Positions 12,694-24,467 of a DNA stretch of 64,000 nt are shown here, piece by piece. The stretch covers positions 62,001 to 126,000 of the forward strand of contig JAJTTP010000033.1 in NCBI GenBank assembly GCA_023313575.1, in the 5' to 3' direction. Position 1 is the stretch's first letter, and every line of letters begins with the position of its first letter. Under the pieces are notes generated by a model that saw nothing but the letters and a program-made list of their open reading frames with translations, ran no database searches and was not told where the DNA came from. The position numbers and the translations under genes are program-made. This DNA comes from Eutypella sp. D-1. Lineage: Eukaryota; Ascomycota; Sordariomycetes; Xylariales; Diatrypaceae.

Positions 12694-14754
12694 CTACTTG
12701 CTGATCTTGCTCCGCTCGCCGTAGGACCGGGTGGCGTAGTCGCCCTGGTAGACGATGAGGTCCTGGGGGTTGTAGTCGTGGCGGCCCGACAGGTAGCTGT
12801 CGATGATAGCCTTGGTGCCGGCGGCGTACCGCTTCTGGGCGTCGATCGACGTGCCAGACATGTGGGCAACCATGGCGTTGCCGCCGCCCCACGGGTTCTT
12901 GGCCGTCCGCAGTGGGTGGTCACGCGGCGCCGGCTGCGGGAACCACACGTCGCCGCCGTAGCCGCGGAGGTGGCCCGACTTGAGCGCGTCCGCTACGTCC
13001 TCCTTGACGACAATGGCGCCACGCGCGGTGTTGACCAGCCACGAACCTGAGAGGATTGTCAGTTATGCAGGTTGGTCATAGATATTCCCTTTATGTTACT
13101 TACCCTTCTTCATCTTCGAGATGAGGTCCTTGTTGAACAGGCCCCGGGTCTTCTCGTGCAGGGGGCAGTTGATGGTGACGACGTCGCACTGGGCGAGCAT
13201 CTCCTCGAGGTTCTCGACGCGGCGGCAGCCGATCTCCTTCTCGACCTCGGGCTTAAGAGGCTGGTAGTCGTAGTAGAGCAGCTCCTTGCAGTCGAAGGGC
13301 TTGAGGCGACGCAGGACACGCTCGCCGATGCGGCCGACGGCGACGGTACCGACTACCTTGTTCTCCAGGTCGTACTCGTTCTTGGCGACAGCCGCGACGT
13401 CCCAGTCTCCCGCCTCGATCTGCTCGTGCGCCGGCACGAAGTTGCGCACCAGCGCCAGGATCGTCATCACCACGTGCTCTGCTACTGACACCACGTTGGA
13501 GCCCGTCACCTCGGCCACCGTGACGCCGCCGTTGGTCTTGTTCGCGGCGTTGAGGTCCACATGGTCGGAGCCAATACCAGCCGTGACCGCCAACTTCAGG
13601 TTCTTGGCCTTGGCCAGACGCTCAGCCGTGAGGTAACCGGGGTGGAAGCTGTAATGCAACGTTAGATGAGTCCCTTCTTGGCTTACTGACTTTGCGTGCC
13701 GCGAAGCGCTAGCCTGTTGAACCATAACGGTTCACATGCCCTCCGCATCAACAAGGGGTGTGTGTAATGAGAACATACGGGGTAGTGATGATGATCTCAG
13801 CGTCGACGAGCTCCTTCTCGAAGACGGAGTCCTCGCCCTCCTTGTCGGAGGTCGTGACGAGGGTGTGGCCCTGCTCCTCGAGCCATTTCCTGATGCCCAG
13901 CTCGTTCTCGGTGGTGCCAAGGAGATCGGGTTGCTATGATTGGATGAGGTGTTAGCTAAGCCTCCAACTTATAGGGCCCTTGGCATGATCGTGATATTGG
14001 ATGGATGGGTTGGCGAGTTTATGCTTTTGATCCTTCGGTTCCGCATGCCCGGTAACCCCACACTGGAGAGCCCCTTATTGAATCATCCCCTCTCTGGCCC
14101 ACCCCAAGCAAACTACCGCAACCTCGCCATTCCAGAGAAGCGAAGGGGGCTATAACAAGTCCCGAATCGACGCAATCATCTCGCATATGCGCGCATGCAC
14201 GAGATCATCCAGCCATCCACCATGCCTTCCCCGCAGAGCTAACTATGCAGGTTCACCAATGGGGGAGACGTGGGCGGAAGGCTCTCTGTAACCAATGGCG
14301 ATCGGACCACGCGGCGTTGGAGCGAGAACAGTACAGGACAGAAAGCGATGGGTGGGGAATGGGCCAGGTGTTGATCTATATGATCTCGGGATTTCGGAGA
14401 TTTTGGGATTTGGGGATTTTGACAATTTGGACTTGGAAGAAGAGATAGTAATGGTTGGCTTACATCTATGGCGTGCTGACCACCGTCGTAGAGTACCGCA
14501 AGAACTTTGACCTTTTCGCGCGCAGTTGTCAGTAATCGAGTCGATGCGGGAGCAGCTCCGTGTAATATCGGGCCGCGGAGTAGTGAGGCGGATGAGGGGG
14601 TGATCTTCGACATAAGAGCTGGACGTGACGTCACGCCAGCCCTCAGCGACGGAGATGCATGAGGGGAAATGACAGAACGAGCTGCTGAGGTAGAAATTGC
14701 CCTCCTTGAAGCAGGACGAAGCAGAAACTGTGCAGGGCGGGTAATATATACCAT
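12694..14754 (-). CDS. fdh: NAD-dependent formate dehydrogenase
   Basis: Oxidises formate to CO2 with NAD+ (D-isomer-specific 2-hydroxyacid dehydrogenase family). Four exons: 14754-14464, 13933-13779, 13648-13104, 13046-12694, about 447 residues. The N-terminus ([18 protein letters not shown]) is Arg-rich and acid-free, a probable mitochondrial leader; an internal Met before [11 protein letters not shown] could give a shorter form. Family landmarks are [70 protein letters not shown], the NAD-binding [41 protein letters not shown] and [14 protein letters not shown], which includes the catalytic His region. Intron 1 is 530 bases, long for this genome. Very high confidence in family; exon borders by eye. 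Confidence 0.93.
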
Positions 14755-17700
14755 TGTGACTGAGTTATGACTTATATGACTTATATGACTAAATTGCCTT
14801 TGTCGTCAATTGAGTCGTAGGAATCGATGAGTATATCAAGGGCGGCGTGGCAGGAGTCGAGATAACCACGGGCGATTCGAGCTACTTAAAGCAACAGTAC
14901 GAGAGAAGGATCCGAGTAACCGGTTACGTGTGAGGATGGATGATGAACAAGGGATGATGAGGAGAGAGGAGGAAAGGAGATAATATGAAACCGGGTTGGG
15001 AGAAGTCACGGACTTTTATGGGATTCGGGATGTGCAGTCCCTCACCTCCAACGCTACGTTGACTAGGGGCGGATGGTACGGACGACCAACGTTGACTACC
15101 GAATTTAATCTCGAACTAAGCGGATTCCAAGCGGGTTGTCTCTGATTTCTGAAAGAGGAGAGGGGTTTCCACGATGCTCATCTGACGCGTCGGGTAAGAT
15201 TCTCCCTGTAGTAATGTCGACCTACGTCCGTAGCAATCACCGAAACACAGTGATTCGAATACCATTCCCCTGACTGGAACCTGCACGAATCGCTTGGAGG
15301 AGGTTCAACGATAAGTGTCTCGTGATAGCCGCTGGTCCTTTCCCCCGTGACATCTTATGCAGTGGCCCCTAAACTCTATCCAATGCAGGCAAGTAAGGTT
15401 TAGGTAAGTACGCAGTCTACCTAAGTAGGTGTCTGCATGCGTTCCCAGGCAGCACGCGAACTGGGCGCATACCTGGATATCATATCTGGGCATTCAGCTA
15501 CTAGCACTTTGAGCCAATCACAAATGCCACCCCCGCCTGAGCTCCTCGAGAAAACGTGAGCGTATATCAAGATCTTCACTGCGTATGAACAGAATGGACG
15601 CATTCTGTTGCCGCAAGAGGATACAAGTGGGGAATGGGATTGCGCAGGTATCCTCGCCGAGGGCTCTTCTTGACTTACTCACTGCCCACCCAGTTACCCC
15701 GCTGCAACAGCTGCACTATGTATAACTATGAGTTCATCCATGAAACCGGCGGGTTGGTATCAGGGGTTTTGAGGAACCTTGGGGGCTGAGTTTACGGCAT
15801 GTCTCGGAGATGGTTCGGTGTCCAGTACCTAGGTACAGCGGCTAAGAGGTTCGAAGAAAGCCCCACCAGCCCAATTGGGAGAATTGGTGGCCATTGGTCA
15901 GCTTTGATTGGATAGGAGGATCTCGGCAAATTTATCGGACTCCGCGCATGCGACGGCTGATATATGAGAAAAAACGCGACAGCATCAATGTATGAGGCTC
16001 CTACTCCTGCATACCAGTCCTACCCGTTGGCCTACTGTAACCCTAGAAATATCCGTATCCCTAGATATTGGCTGGCATGAACATAAACGCGCGCGTAAGA
16101 TGCATATTATCATGGGATGTTAAGAATACGACACCGCAATCTAGGCACATTCAGCCGCCTAAAAAGATAACTATTAAATAAAGGGGACAGTTTCGCTTGA
16201 TGTAGGATGGAATACCTAGCCATGCGTAGAAGCTGAATTGCAGGCTGCTATTCGTACTTCGTACATGCTACTAGACATGGCACAGGGATAGACGGCCAAG
16301 CGGTCCCACTGCGGGGGATCGGCGGGAGAAAGGTCCATGTTAAGCCAAATAGTTCTCCGCGGGAAAATGCTTCTCCTAAATTCGAGTTCCAAAGACATTC
16401 AAAGGCAGGTTTACAATATTCATCTATAGCCAGTATTCTTCCAGTGCATTATTTCTGGCATCACCTATTGACCTCTATAACAAAAGATTGGCTTGCTCCC
16501 CTCCGCAGCTTGTGTGTTCGTCGATGGGCTTTATTCAGTAAGATACAAACCAACTCGCTTGTCCGCTTTCGAATACTTCCCTTGCTCCGTACCCGTCACC
16601 AAACTCTACCTATATGGCTGGAGCTAGGCAATTAGGTAACCAGGGGTTGACCGGTATCCAGTACATATAACACTTCGATAGGCCAATTATAAGGCATCTC
16701 CTGCATGGAATTGTCTTCTTTAAAATGAAACATGCATAAGGCCTGAGATTGCCATACTTACTACATGGCATTGCTCGGGATTAATAAAATGGACCGGGCG
16801 TGACCGGCAGCTACCTAGTTACCCGTGGACCTACGTGCGTATGAACTTCGCTTTATAAGGAGCCAAGATGATTAGAGACGGCCTAATTACTCGATATACA
16901 ATCAAGATGGCATTCAGGCCCTAGGTACTGTATTCCTAAATTGCTTTTTGTATCCGTACCTAAGTAGTTACCAAATGGCTGTGGGTAAGGGGATATCTCG
17001 GTATCGCTGGGCCTGTTGTCAGCCCCTCATCACCCCTCATTATTTGTGGGGGTAGATTCCGAGCCTCCGAGGTCATCCACCCGTCAGCCCGTCCGCTTTT
17101 ATATAGGTTCGCACAGCCTGGAACTACTCTTGGCAATTGACCTATCGATATGACCCAACTTGATCCACTGTCGCGTTCCTTGGTGATGCCTAACAATCTT
17201 CTACTGAACGTGTTTGGTCTCATATCTCACGTGGGTTTCGCCTGCATTCCAGGCTGTCATCGTACGAGGCTGTACGAGGTAATCAGAAGGCCCGATGTAG
17301 AACCCACCGTAGAGCGTAACTAGTCTCCGGTTCTTACTAAGTTCTTTCGGAGAGCCCACCTGAAAATATATCCTACCCCATTGTGTCTCCGTTGCCGGCT
17401 GCCACCAGGTGCACCAATCGTGAATAGTGCTGGGGAATATGTCCACGCATCAGCAGATACAAGATTGAAAAAATATTCAGAATAATCCCGATCCGTAGGA
17501 AGCATACATACCTGCTCAATTATCGTTGTCGCGAATCGGCAACTGGGTCTCCCGCCAATACTACCAGTCGTCGATGATGAACCTCGAGATATCACTCGTG
17601 TGAGGTGCGTCAACTGGTAAGTACGGTCCAAGACCATTGAACATAGTCTGGTCGTCAGCATAACATAAGAGCCGCCTTCATTCCAGGACAGGCTCTGATC

Positions 17701-18757
17701 CTTCTTACTAGGAGGGGAGCTACACGAGACCGTTCGACGGCGAATTTGGGGCAATGAGTATGATCAGAGATCAGGCAGTGATAACCTCTCCAAGGTGGTG
17801 ACGCAAGGGGCTTCTCAATAGGGTAGGCATACCGGGTGTCGGGGAATAATGGTACCGGGGCGATGGGCGCCGCAAATACGACGAAGGCTCGCAATGACAA
17901 CAGCATAGTGTTCAAATATAGTAAATATGACGGCCTGGCCCGTACTGGATGTAGGGAGAGCAAAGTCCCCTATACAGACATGGCTCTGGTTAGCCATGTC
18001 TGGTGGTGGGTGGACTATATCCCCTGACATCAGAACCAATGCGAGCACCAATGTCAAGTCGGCATCGCCGTCTCTACGACTATTCATATAGCCAAAATTG
18101 GCGGCCACCATGTGAAAGCAAGATATGATGGCGGCGCAAGCCCTAGATGTTAGGCTTGTTGACGGCTAATGCAGTACGGAGACGTAGTCAACGTGCTTGG
18201 CGTAGGCTATACAGAGAGAAAAATTCCTCTGGCACGATATGCCCATGTGCACGTCATTTCTCGTGGAGTTCTGTAATAGTGATGTTGGTTGGAGGATAGA
18301 ATATATGACTTCGTGCCAAACATGGTCCGTGATGCCCTGCCTCGAATTATCCCTGCCACAATGTAAGGGGGTTGCATGCCAAAGATAGCCATAACAGCAC
18401 GACCATAACTGCAAGTGCAGTTGGATCTTGTATCCGAGAAGCATTTAGTCAAGGCTAAGCCTGGCGGATTCAGAAGGCCCGACGGGGGGTAGCAGTTCCG
18501 GAGACAGCCCTATGATGGAAATAGAAGTAAGCCTCGTTTGGCTGTCTTTGAGATATGTTCGAACATCGAGTGTGTGATATGAAGGGCTCTTGAAGAGTCA
18601 GAAATGATAAAAGGGTTGGATGGCCGGAGCGAATGGTTATCCCAAGCACAGGTCACCAACAGGATATAGTCATTGCCTTGAATACATTGTTTCGTCTTCT
18701 ATCTACGTCCGCGAACCCAATCGCAGCTCACTCCCCGTATCATATACAGCAACCACT
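14755..18757. other. 4-kb gene-poor region
   Basis: No convincing gene on either strand. Open frames are all below about 145 codons, mutually overlapping and without recognisable motifs. Short palindromic words of the CCTAGGTA type recur (for example at 15825-15835 and 16919-16928), and a GTACTTCGTACAT word occurs near 16255. It may contain decayed repeats, but no transposase or reverse transcriptase remnant was recognised. Confidence 0.55.
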
Positions 18758-19165
18758 ATGCAGATTCTACCCCTTATCATTTTAACGAGCGCCATCGGTT
18801 CGTCGCACCCAGTGGAACCCCTACCTCTGAAGATTCGAGGTGATTACATTCGACAAGTGGAAGGCCAGCGTATCGGAATCATACATAGATACGGACAGAC
18901 AGAAAAGTTCACGGAGGTCGCGCCAGGAGGCCTGATGGTCATCGACCAAGCCGACCGAGATAAGCTTACCTTCGCCGGTATTGACCCAGCGAGGACCAAC
19001 ATCGGAGATAGCGATCAGAACATCGAGTGCCGGGTCGAAGACCTCGATAGAAGCAAGGTCTTTGGGACGTTCGGACTGCAAGGGGTACGTGGTGTGCTAT
19101 TCCAGGACGTCACGAAAGTCGGGAGTCCTGCGACGATCGCGTGCGAGTTCACGCAAAGGAAATAA
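18758..19165 (+). CDS. Small secreted protein, unknown function
   Basis: A 135-residue protein starting at the ATG at 18758, chosen because it opens with a clear signal peptide (MQILPLIILTSAIGSS, hydrophobic, cleavage likely shortly after). The mature part is charged and contains only two Cys, in NIECRVEDLD and ATIACEF, which could form one disulphide. No domain recognised. The frame is open further upstream (to 18620), but that extension lacks signal-peptide features. It lies 1.6 kb before the BVMO gene, so it could mark the cluster edge or be an unrelated secreted or effector-like protein. The sequence gives no catalytic clue. Confidence 0.5.
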   Translation: MQILPLIILTSAIGSSHPVEPLPLKIRGDYIRQVEGQRIGIIHRYGQTEKFTEVAPGGLMVIDQADRDKLTFAGIDPARTNIGDSDQNIECRVEDLDRSKVFGTFGLQGVRGVLFQDVTKVGSPATIACEFTQRK

Positions 19166-19952
19166 GCATTATGATATTGGACTCTGTGATTTAGTACTTA
19201 TGGGATCTTCACTTAACGAATGGTATATTCTATGCATGTTGGTATTGGAAGGCTTGACTTCCTTAACATGATATAGAGGCTTTTAGACATCTGATTGTGC
19301 TTTCAACATGGATTAGGTACACGTGAAAGCATAGAATGCACATATAAAGTTTAGCTGAGTGATTATCAAGTCATATTAGACGACAATCCATCAGGACGAC
19401 GGCTATCTGGGTATGATACTGTCCATGTGAACATAGTGTGGGGTATCTTGCCCCTATTTACCCCTATTTCTATCTAGGGTAAGACACTCGATAGACGCAT
19501 GCGAAGTGGACGAGTGATTGCATAGGTACTTCGAACTAGCAGAAAGCCACACGTGAGAACGTCAACTTTGCTTGATTACCACCGAAGATCTTGCAGATGA
19601 GATGCGGAAGGCATTCGCTGCCTTTTAGCATTGGGCTTTACCCATCCCTTGAAGTCCAACCAGATTCGGAAACTCCACTTGCCTTATAAATCCTAAGATC
19701 ATTCTCGCCTGTGTCCAGTAATGTTTTGATTGCTGCTAGTTACCATCACTTTCTACGATACACCTGTGCTTCTTCATAAACAGCCATCTGATGCCCAGAC
19801 TGCCCAAGATATCTTAGGTGATCCTTGGCTATACTACATTTCGAGCCGAAGAATAATCATCGACATTACTTAAAACCAGCTATAGTATATTTTCTTTGCT
19901 ATACGGCGACATGGAGTGTTATCATGTACTTGGTGAAGCTAGTCATCGCCTA

Positions 19953-19974
19953 CCCCCCCCCCCCCCCCCCCCCC
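19953..19974 (+). repeat. C22 homopolymer
   Basis: A run of 22 C in intergenic DNA left of the cluster. Length may be approximate, because such tracts are error-prone in sequencing. Confidence 0.8.
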
Positions 19975-20321
19975 GCCCCGCGACATATTACACCTTGTTG
20001 AACCATACTTGAGGAAGTATTCTAGAAATGAAATAGCTACCTAGGAGCTTACTCTCACCGATCATACTTCCGGGAGTAAGTTGGAATGAACTATCGTCGC
20101 GACTTATGATCTATCGCTGTGCAGCAACTAACAATCTCATACGAACTATCCAAGCGCTGACCCGCACGTCACAATTGTAGTGATCGATCAATTCGCCCGC
20201 TAGATTGATCGGACCTCGATATATGAAACTGCGACTGCCAATGAGTGGATAGGGTGACTATTGTCATTTACTTCATTTGATTGGACCGGTGTGGATTCGG
20301 CGACGATCATCGATTGGTGGC

Positions 20322-20332
20322 TCCGAGTCCGA
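20322..20332 (+). promoter_or_regulatory. TCCGA-G-TCCGA direct repeat upstream of BVMO
   Basis: Perfect direct repeat of TCCGA with one-base spacer, 457 bp before the BVMO start. The same element recurs upstream of other cluster genes. Tandem CCGA/CGG half-sites are typical targets of Zn2Cys6 regulators. Binding is inferred, not shown. Several further CCGA/CCGG half-sites follow within 50 bp. Confidence 0.45.
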
Positions 20333-20788
20333 ATTTGACCCCGACCGACTCCGGTATCTGGTCCGGTCGGTAGTTTCGAATGACTAGTACGTACATAGGA
20401 CCTGTAAGTCCGAATCCAGTACCGCGCGTCTTCACAACCACCAGCCTTTTGGAAGACATTCTGCATACATGATATAAGCTCTACTATATAGCATAGGTCA
20501 ATTATGGGCCGTGGGGGCGAAGAATCAGTAATCAAGGCGCCGAATATGCAAGGGGCGTAGTTACCTAGTAGCTTCCGAGACGACTTCTACGCTAGTAGCG
20601 TCTAATTATATTAACGAAGAGAATTGAGAATCGAGGTAGAATAGACATAATCTGCTTTAAGTTGTGACACACTTAAATAAAGTACGCTCAGTCGATCGCG
20701 CACATTCTAGAAGTGCCTCTTTGAAATGACAGTGTCTTCTTGTACTAGCCCACTACATTTTAACGCGTTAGATTTCTAAGACTACATC

Positions 20789-22773
20789 ATGGCGTCTATG
20801 CTATTCAATGCAAGTGGTGTTCGAGCCCAGTCTCCACCATCTGGATCGCCGATTCCACATGGGGTTCATCCTCTAAAGCTCCAGGCCCAGGCTATCGACA
20901 TCGAAGCCGTGAAGGCCAAATATGAAGCGGAGCGAGCAAAGCGCTTCCGTGCCGATGGCATGGCACAGTTCAACAGGCCAAAGGGTCGTCTCTCTCACTT
21001 TACAGACGACGTCGCTACCCCAGAGCACCCTCGTGATCCCATCGTTAAGGAGACAAAAGCTTTGATCGTAGGCGCTGGTTTCGCGGGAATGATCACTGCC
21101 GTGAAACTGAAAAAGGATCATGGGATAGATGATTACGTTCTCGTCGATCGAGCTTCGGGATTTGGGGGGACGTGGTACTGGAACCAGTATCCAGGTATGC
21201 TTCCTACATCGTCTCTGAACCCTAGAGCGCCGGTACTAACGTCCGTGATTCTGATCCAGGTGTTGCTTGTGATGTTGAATCCTACATCTATCTTCCTTTT
21301 CTGGAGGAGACGGGCTACGTGCCTGAAGACCGCTTTTCATACGGCCCCGAGATCCGCCAGCACATGAAAAGAATTGCCACAAAATGGGACCTGGAAAAGA
21401 ACGCCGTCATGCAGACGAAGGTCACGTCGATGACCTGGGACGAGTCGATCCGTCGCTGGCACGTCCGGACGAATCGCTCAGATCACTTCACCACTCAATT
21501 TGTGGTTCTGGCTACTGGGACATTCCACGAACCCAAGCTCCCGGGACTGAACGGCATTCAAACCTTCGAACGGCCGCAGTTCCATTCCAGTCGGTGGGAC
21601 TACAGTGTTACCGGAGGCGGGCCGGATGACTGGAAAATGACCAAACTTGCGGGTAAGACGGTGGGAATCATCGGCTCAGGCGCATCGGCGGCGCAGCTGG
21701 TACCACACTTGGCTCGAAACGCCCAGAAACTCTACGTCTTCCAGCGGACTCCATCGTCGATTTCCATCCGGGAGAATTTCAAGACAGTCAATGACCCTTA
21801 CATGGACATCAGTGTCGTCTCTAAACAAGCCCGGTGGCAACAGGACCGCATGGAGGAGTTCGCGAATATCCTCCAAGGGGCCATAGTGAATCGGGACTGC
21901 GCGGCGCTCGAGGGTCTCGAGTCGATGACAGCCCGATCACTATTCAAGCAGGCTGAAGAGGCCGGCGTCCCGATGAAGCCTGAGGAGATACCAGAGCTTC
22001 TCCAAATGGCAGATTTTGTGCTTATGGAGAAGCTCCGAAAGGTCATCGAAGACACGGTACACGACAAGGCGACAGCCGAGAAGCTGAAGCCTTGGTATCC
22101 GTTCATGTGCAAGCGCCCGGTGTTCCACAACGACTATCTGGCTGCCTTTAATCTGCCCAACGTTGAGCTTGTGGACACGGACGGCCAGGGTGTGTCACAC
22201 CTTACACAAACGGGCGTTGTGGCCAACGGCCAGGAGTACAAGGTAGACATGCTGGTCTACTCAACAGGATTCGACTACGAGACTGATGCTGATTTCTACC
22301 GTCGCACCGGAATCCATCTCGTCGGCACCAAGGGTAAGACCCTCGACGAGACTTCCAAGGAGAATGACGGACCTGCAACTCTGTTCGGTATCCACTTCCG
22401 CGACTTCCCCAACCTACTGAACATCGGGCCCTCGCAATCCGGCGTGACGGCCAACTGGACACACACTGCCTACGTGGCGGGCGACCACATTTCCAACGTC
22501 ATCGCCGACGTCGTGAAGCGTGGAGGCGACGAGTTCCAGGCCATCGAGCCGACCGCGGAGGCGGCGGAGGCTTGGGGAAAACAGGCCGACGAGGGTAGCG
22601 AGATGAGGCTGCAGTTCAGCAAGACTTGCCCGCCGGGTTACTACAACAAGCAGGGTAAGCCGGAGGAGGTGCCCGCCCGGATGGCTTACTATCCGAAAGG
22701 TATCATGGAATGGCAGAGCGTCATGAAGAAGTGGAGAGATGAGGGCAGTTTTGAGGGAATGCGGAAGAGGTGA
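20789..22773 (+). CDS. ccsB-like: Baeyer-Villiger monooxygenase, CcsB-like
   Basis: FAD- and NADPH-dependent class B flavin monooxygenase that inserts oxygen next to a ketone. In cytochalasin E biosynthesis the homologue CcsB makes an in-line carbonate by two successive insertions. Two exons, 20789-21194 and 21260-22773, joining as NQYP-GVACDVES; 639 residues. Landmarks: an N-terminal extension of about 90 residues as in the longer fungal/PAMO-type BVMOs, FAD-binding GAGFAG (about residue 95), GGTWYWNQYPGVACDVES, and the NADPH-binding GIIGSGASAAQ (about residue 274). The BVMO fingerprint F-x-G-x3-H-x3-W reads F238-E-R240-P-Q-F-H244-S-S-R-W248, so Gly is replaced by Arg while His and Trp are kept. 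It is separated from the cluster core by the transporter and regulator. The BVMO call is firm; the CcsB role is inferred from cluster context. Confidence 0.88.
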
Positions 22774-24467
22774 AGCTAGTCATAGGTAGCGAATAGGTAG
22801 TTTTCGTGTATCACCAAAGTTGCAGGAGACCACAAATTACACTCAGATTATAGATGAGCGTACTTTCTCAACTAAGTCATGATAATGCGTGTACCATTGT
22901 AGAGCGGGAACCTTTAATGTGCCTTTGTGCGGGTATACCCAAGTATACCCGACTTGTTGAAAGGGGTAGGTAGACAAGTAGGGTCGGTATTACCTTGCGC
23001 ACCCCCTATATTGCGTCATCAATCTTACATAATAGGCAGCTGAGCTATCTGAGCGGCTGGGCCGCCCAAAAAAAAGATATGACCTGGGCTAAGCCTGATA
23101 CAGTATTAGACCCACAGATACCCCGAACACGGTTAGTACCTAGGTACACCGTCAATGGTATTGCTCCGTGTCCGAGAATTCTACATAGGGAGCGGGCGAG
23201 GTCAGGCAAGGAAGGCTCTACCTCATATCTAGGCTGCCAAGGTTTCCCTATCCGGACCCGGGGTGATTAAGTCTCCCGGGAACCCCACTTATTGCTACTG
23301 CCGTGACACGGTAGCATCTCCGGTACATCGGAAAGTGAGACATCAGCCTTTCTCTTGATATCCAAGTAGACGTCTATTGGATGCAAGCCTCCCGATATGC
23401 GCAGTCGTTAAACAGTGCCCCACGAGGCGTTTTGTCCCTTGCCTAGGTACTTGTGTATCTTGCGGCGAGCTGTGTGATCAGCATGTCAGGCTGCGACGGG
23501 AAAGAGCCTTGCGGTCTAACAACGGGGTCATATTCATAACACAAAACCATCACAGGAATTACCTAATAATGCCAAGTTGCCGGTCTACATGAGTTTATTC
23601 TAATTCAGTTCGCCGTTTATTCAGTGATAGGTATCAGATTGGTACTGTTTAGTGAAGATTCTCTGCTGATGCCCGATCAGTTAGTTGTCTGGATGTTATT
23701 GGTTATCATCCCTAACGATGGGAATGTCTAAGATCACTGATAAACTAGGAACTACCCGGGGATGGCGCTTGAAATGAAACATACCGATGAAATGCAGATG
23801 TTGATATCATACCTACCTAGGTATTCGGCCTCCGTGTATTGGTGCTGGATACCTACATGTATGTACTTAGTAAGTAAGTATGTACCTACCAAAGCAAGTA
23901 TGCAAGTATGAGCCACAGTCGGCATCTTGGCACAAATTTGGAAAAGTTACATAAGATAGCAACAAGCAGGGAGCAGGGCTCTCGGCAGGCAAACGTTTGA
24001 GTATCACTCTGGAGGTGGGCATGTTTCGGAGCTCGGAATGACGATGGATGCGAATAGTATGAAGTACACAGGTACCCAGCCTAGGTAGGTAGGTTACCCA
24101 TCCGTTCGACGCACATTGTGGTTACACGGCATTGACTACTACACCACCATAGTAACTAGGGCAGGCCGCAGGCGCAGACACCAACATTCTATCCCTTTTA
24201 TATTCGATCCCTCACCTTCCACACACAAATTCTGCTATCCAGATATCTCAGATAGACCAACGTCTTTAAAGATACGATTGGCCGCGCCAGCAACCAACCT
24301 TGGAATGTCGACGACGACCTCGGGAGTGAACCAGTAACTGCGATTTTTACTATATTAGCAAAAACGAATTCGACCATCGCGTGGGCATGACGGCGCCCGG
24401 GTATATTGAGCTCAGAGAAACTCTGAGCGGGGAACAGACGCACTCTCAATCACCAACACACCCCATC
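22774..24467. other. Intergenic between BVMO and MFS genes
   Basis: 1.7 kb, no gene recognised. It contains CCTAGGTA palindromes (near 23137, 23441, 23815) and stepped GTAAGTAAGTATGTACCTACC-like simple repeats near 23870-23895 and 24080. Confidence 0.6.
24026..24037 (-). promoter_or_regulatory. TCGGA-GC-TCGGA direct repeat upstream of MFS gene
   Basis: Two TCGGA half-sites with a two-base spacer, 430 bp before the transporter start. It is a variant of the cluster-wide direct repeat (one-base spacer elsewhere), so weaker evidence. Confidence 0.3.

Larger units (their letters stand above)
19166..20788. other. Intergenic upstream of the BVMO gene, with C22 tract
   Basis: 1.6 kb with no gene seen. 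It contains a run of 22 C at 19953-19974 and the direct repeat described separately at 20322-20332. Confidence 0.6.

Noticed and set aside
14239..14754. A single unspliced 171-codon protein
   Set aside because: It is exon 1 of formate dehydrogenase read into its 530-base intron.
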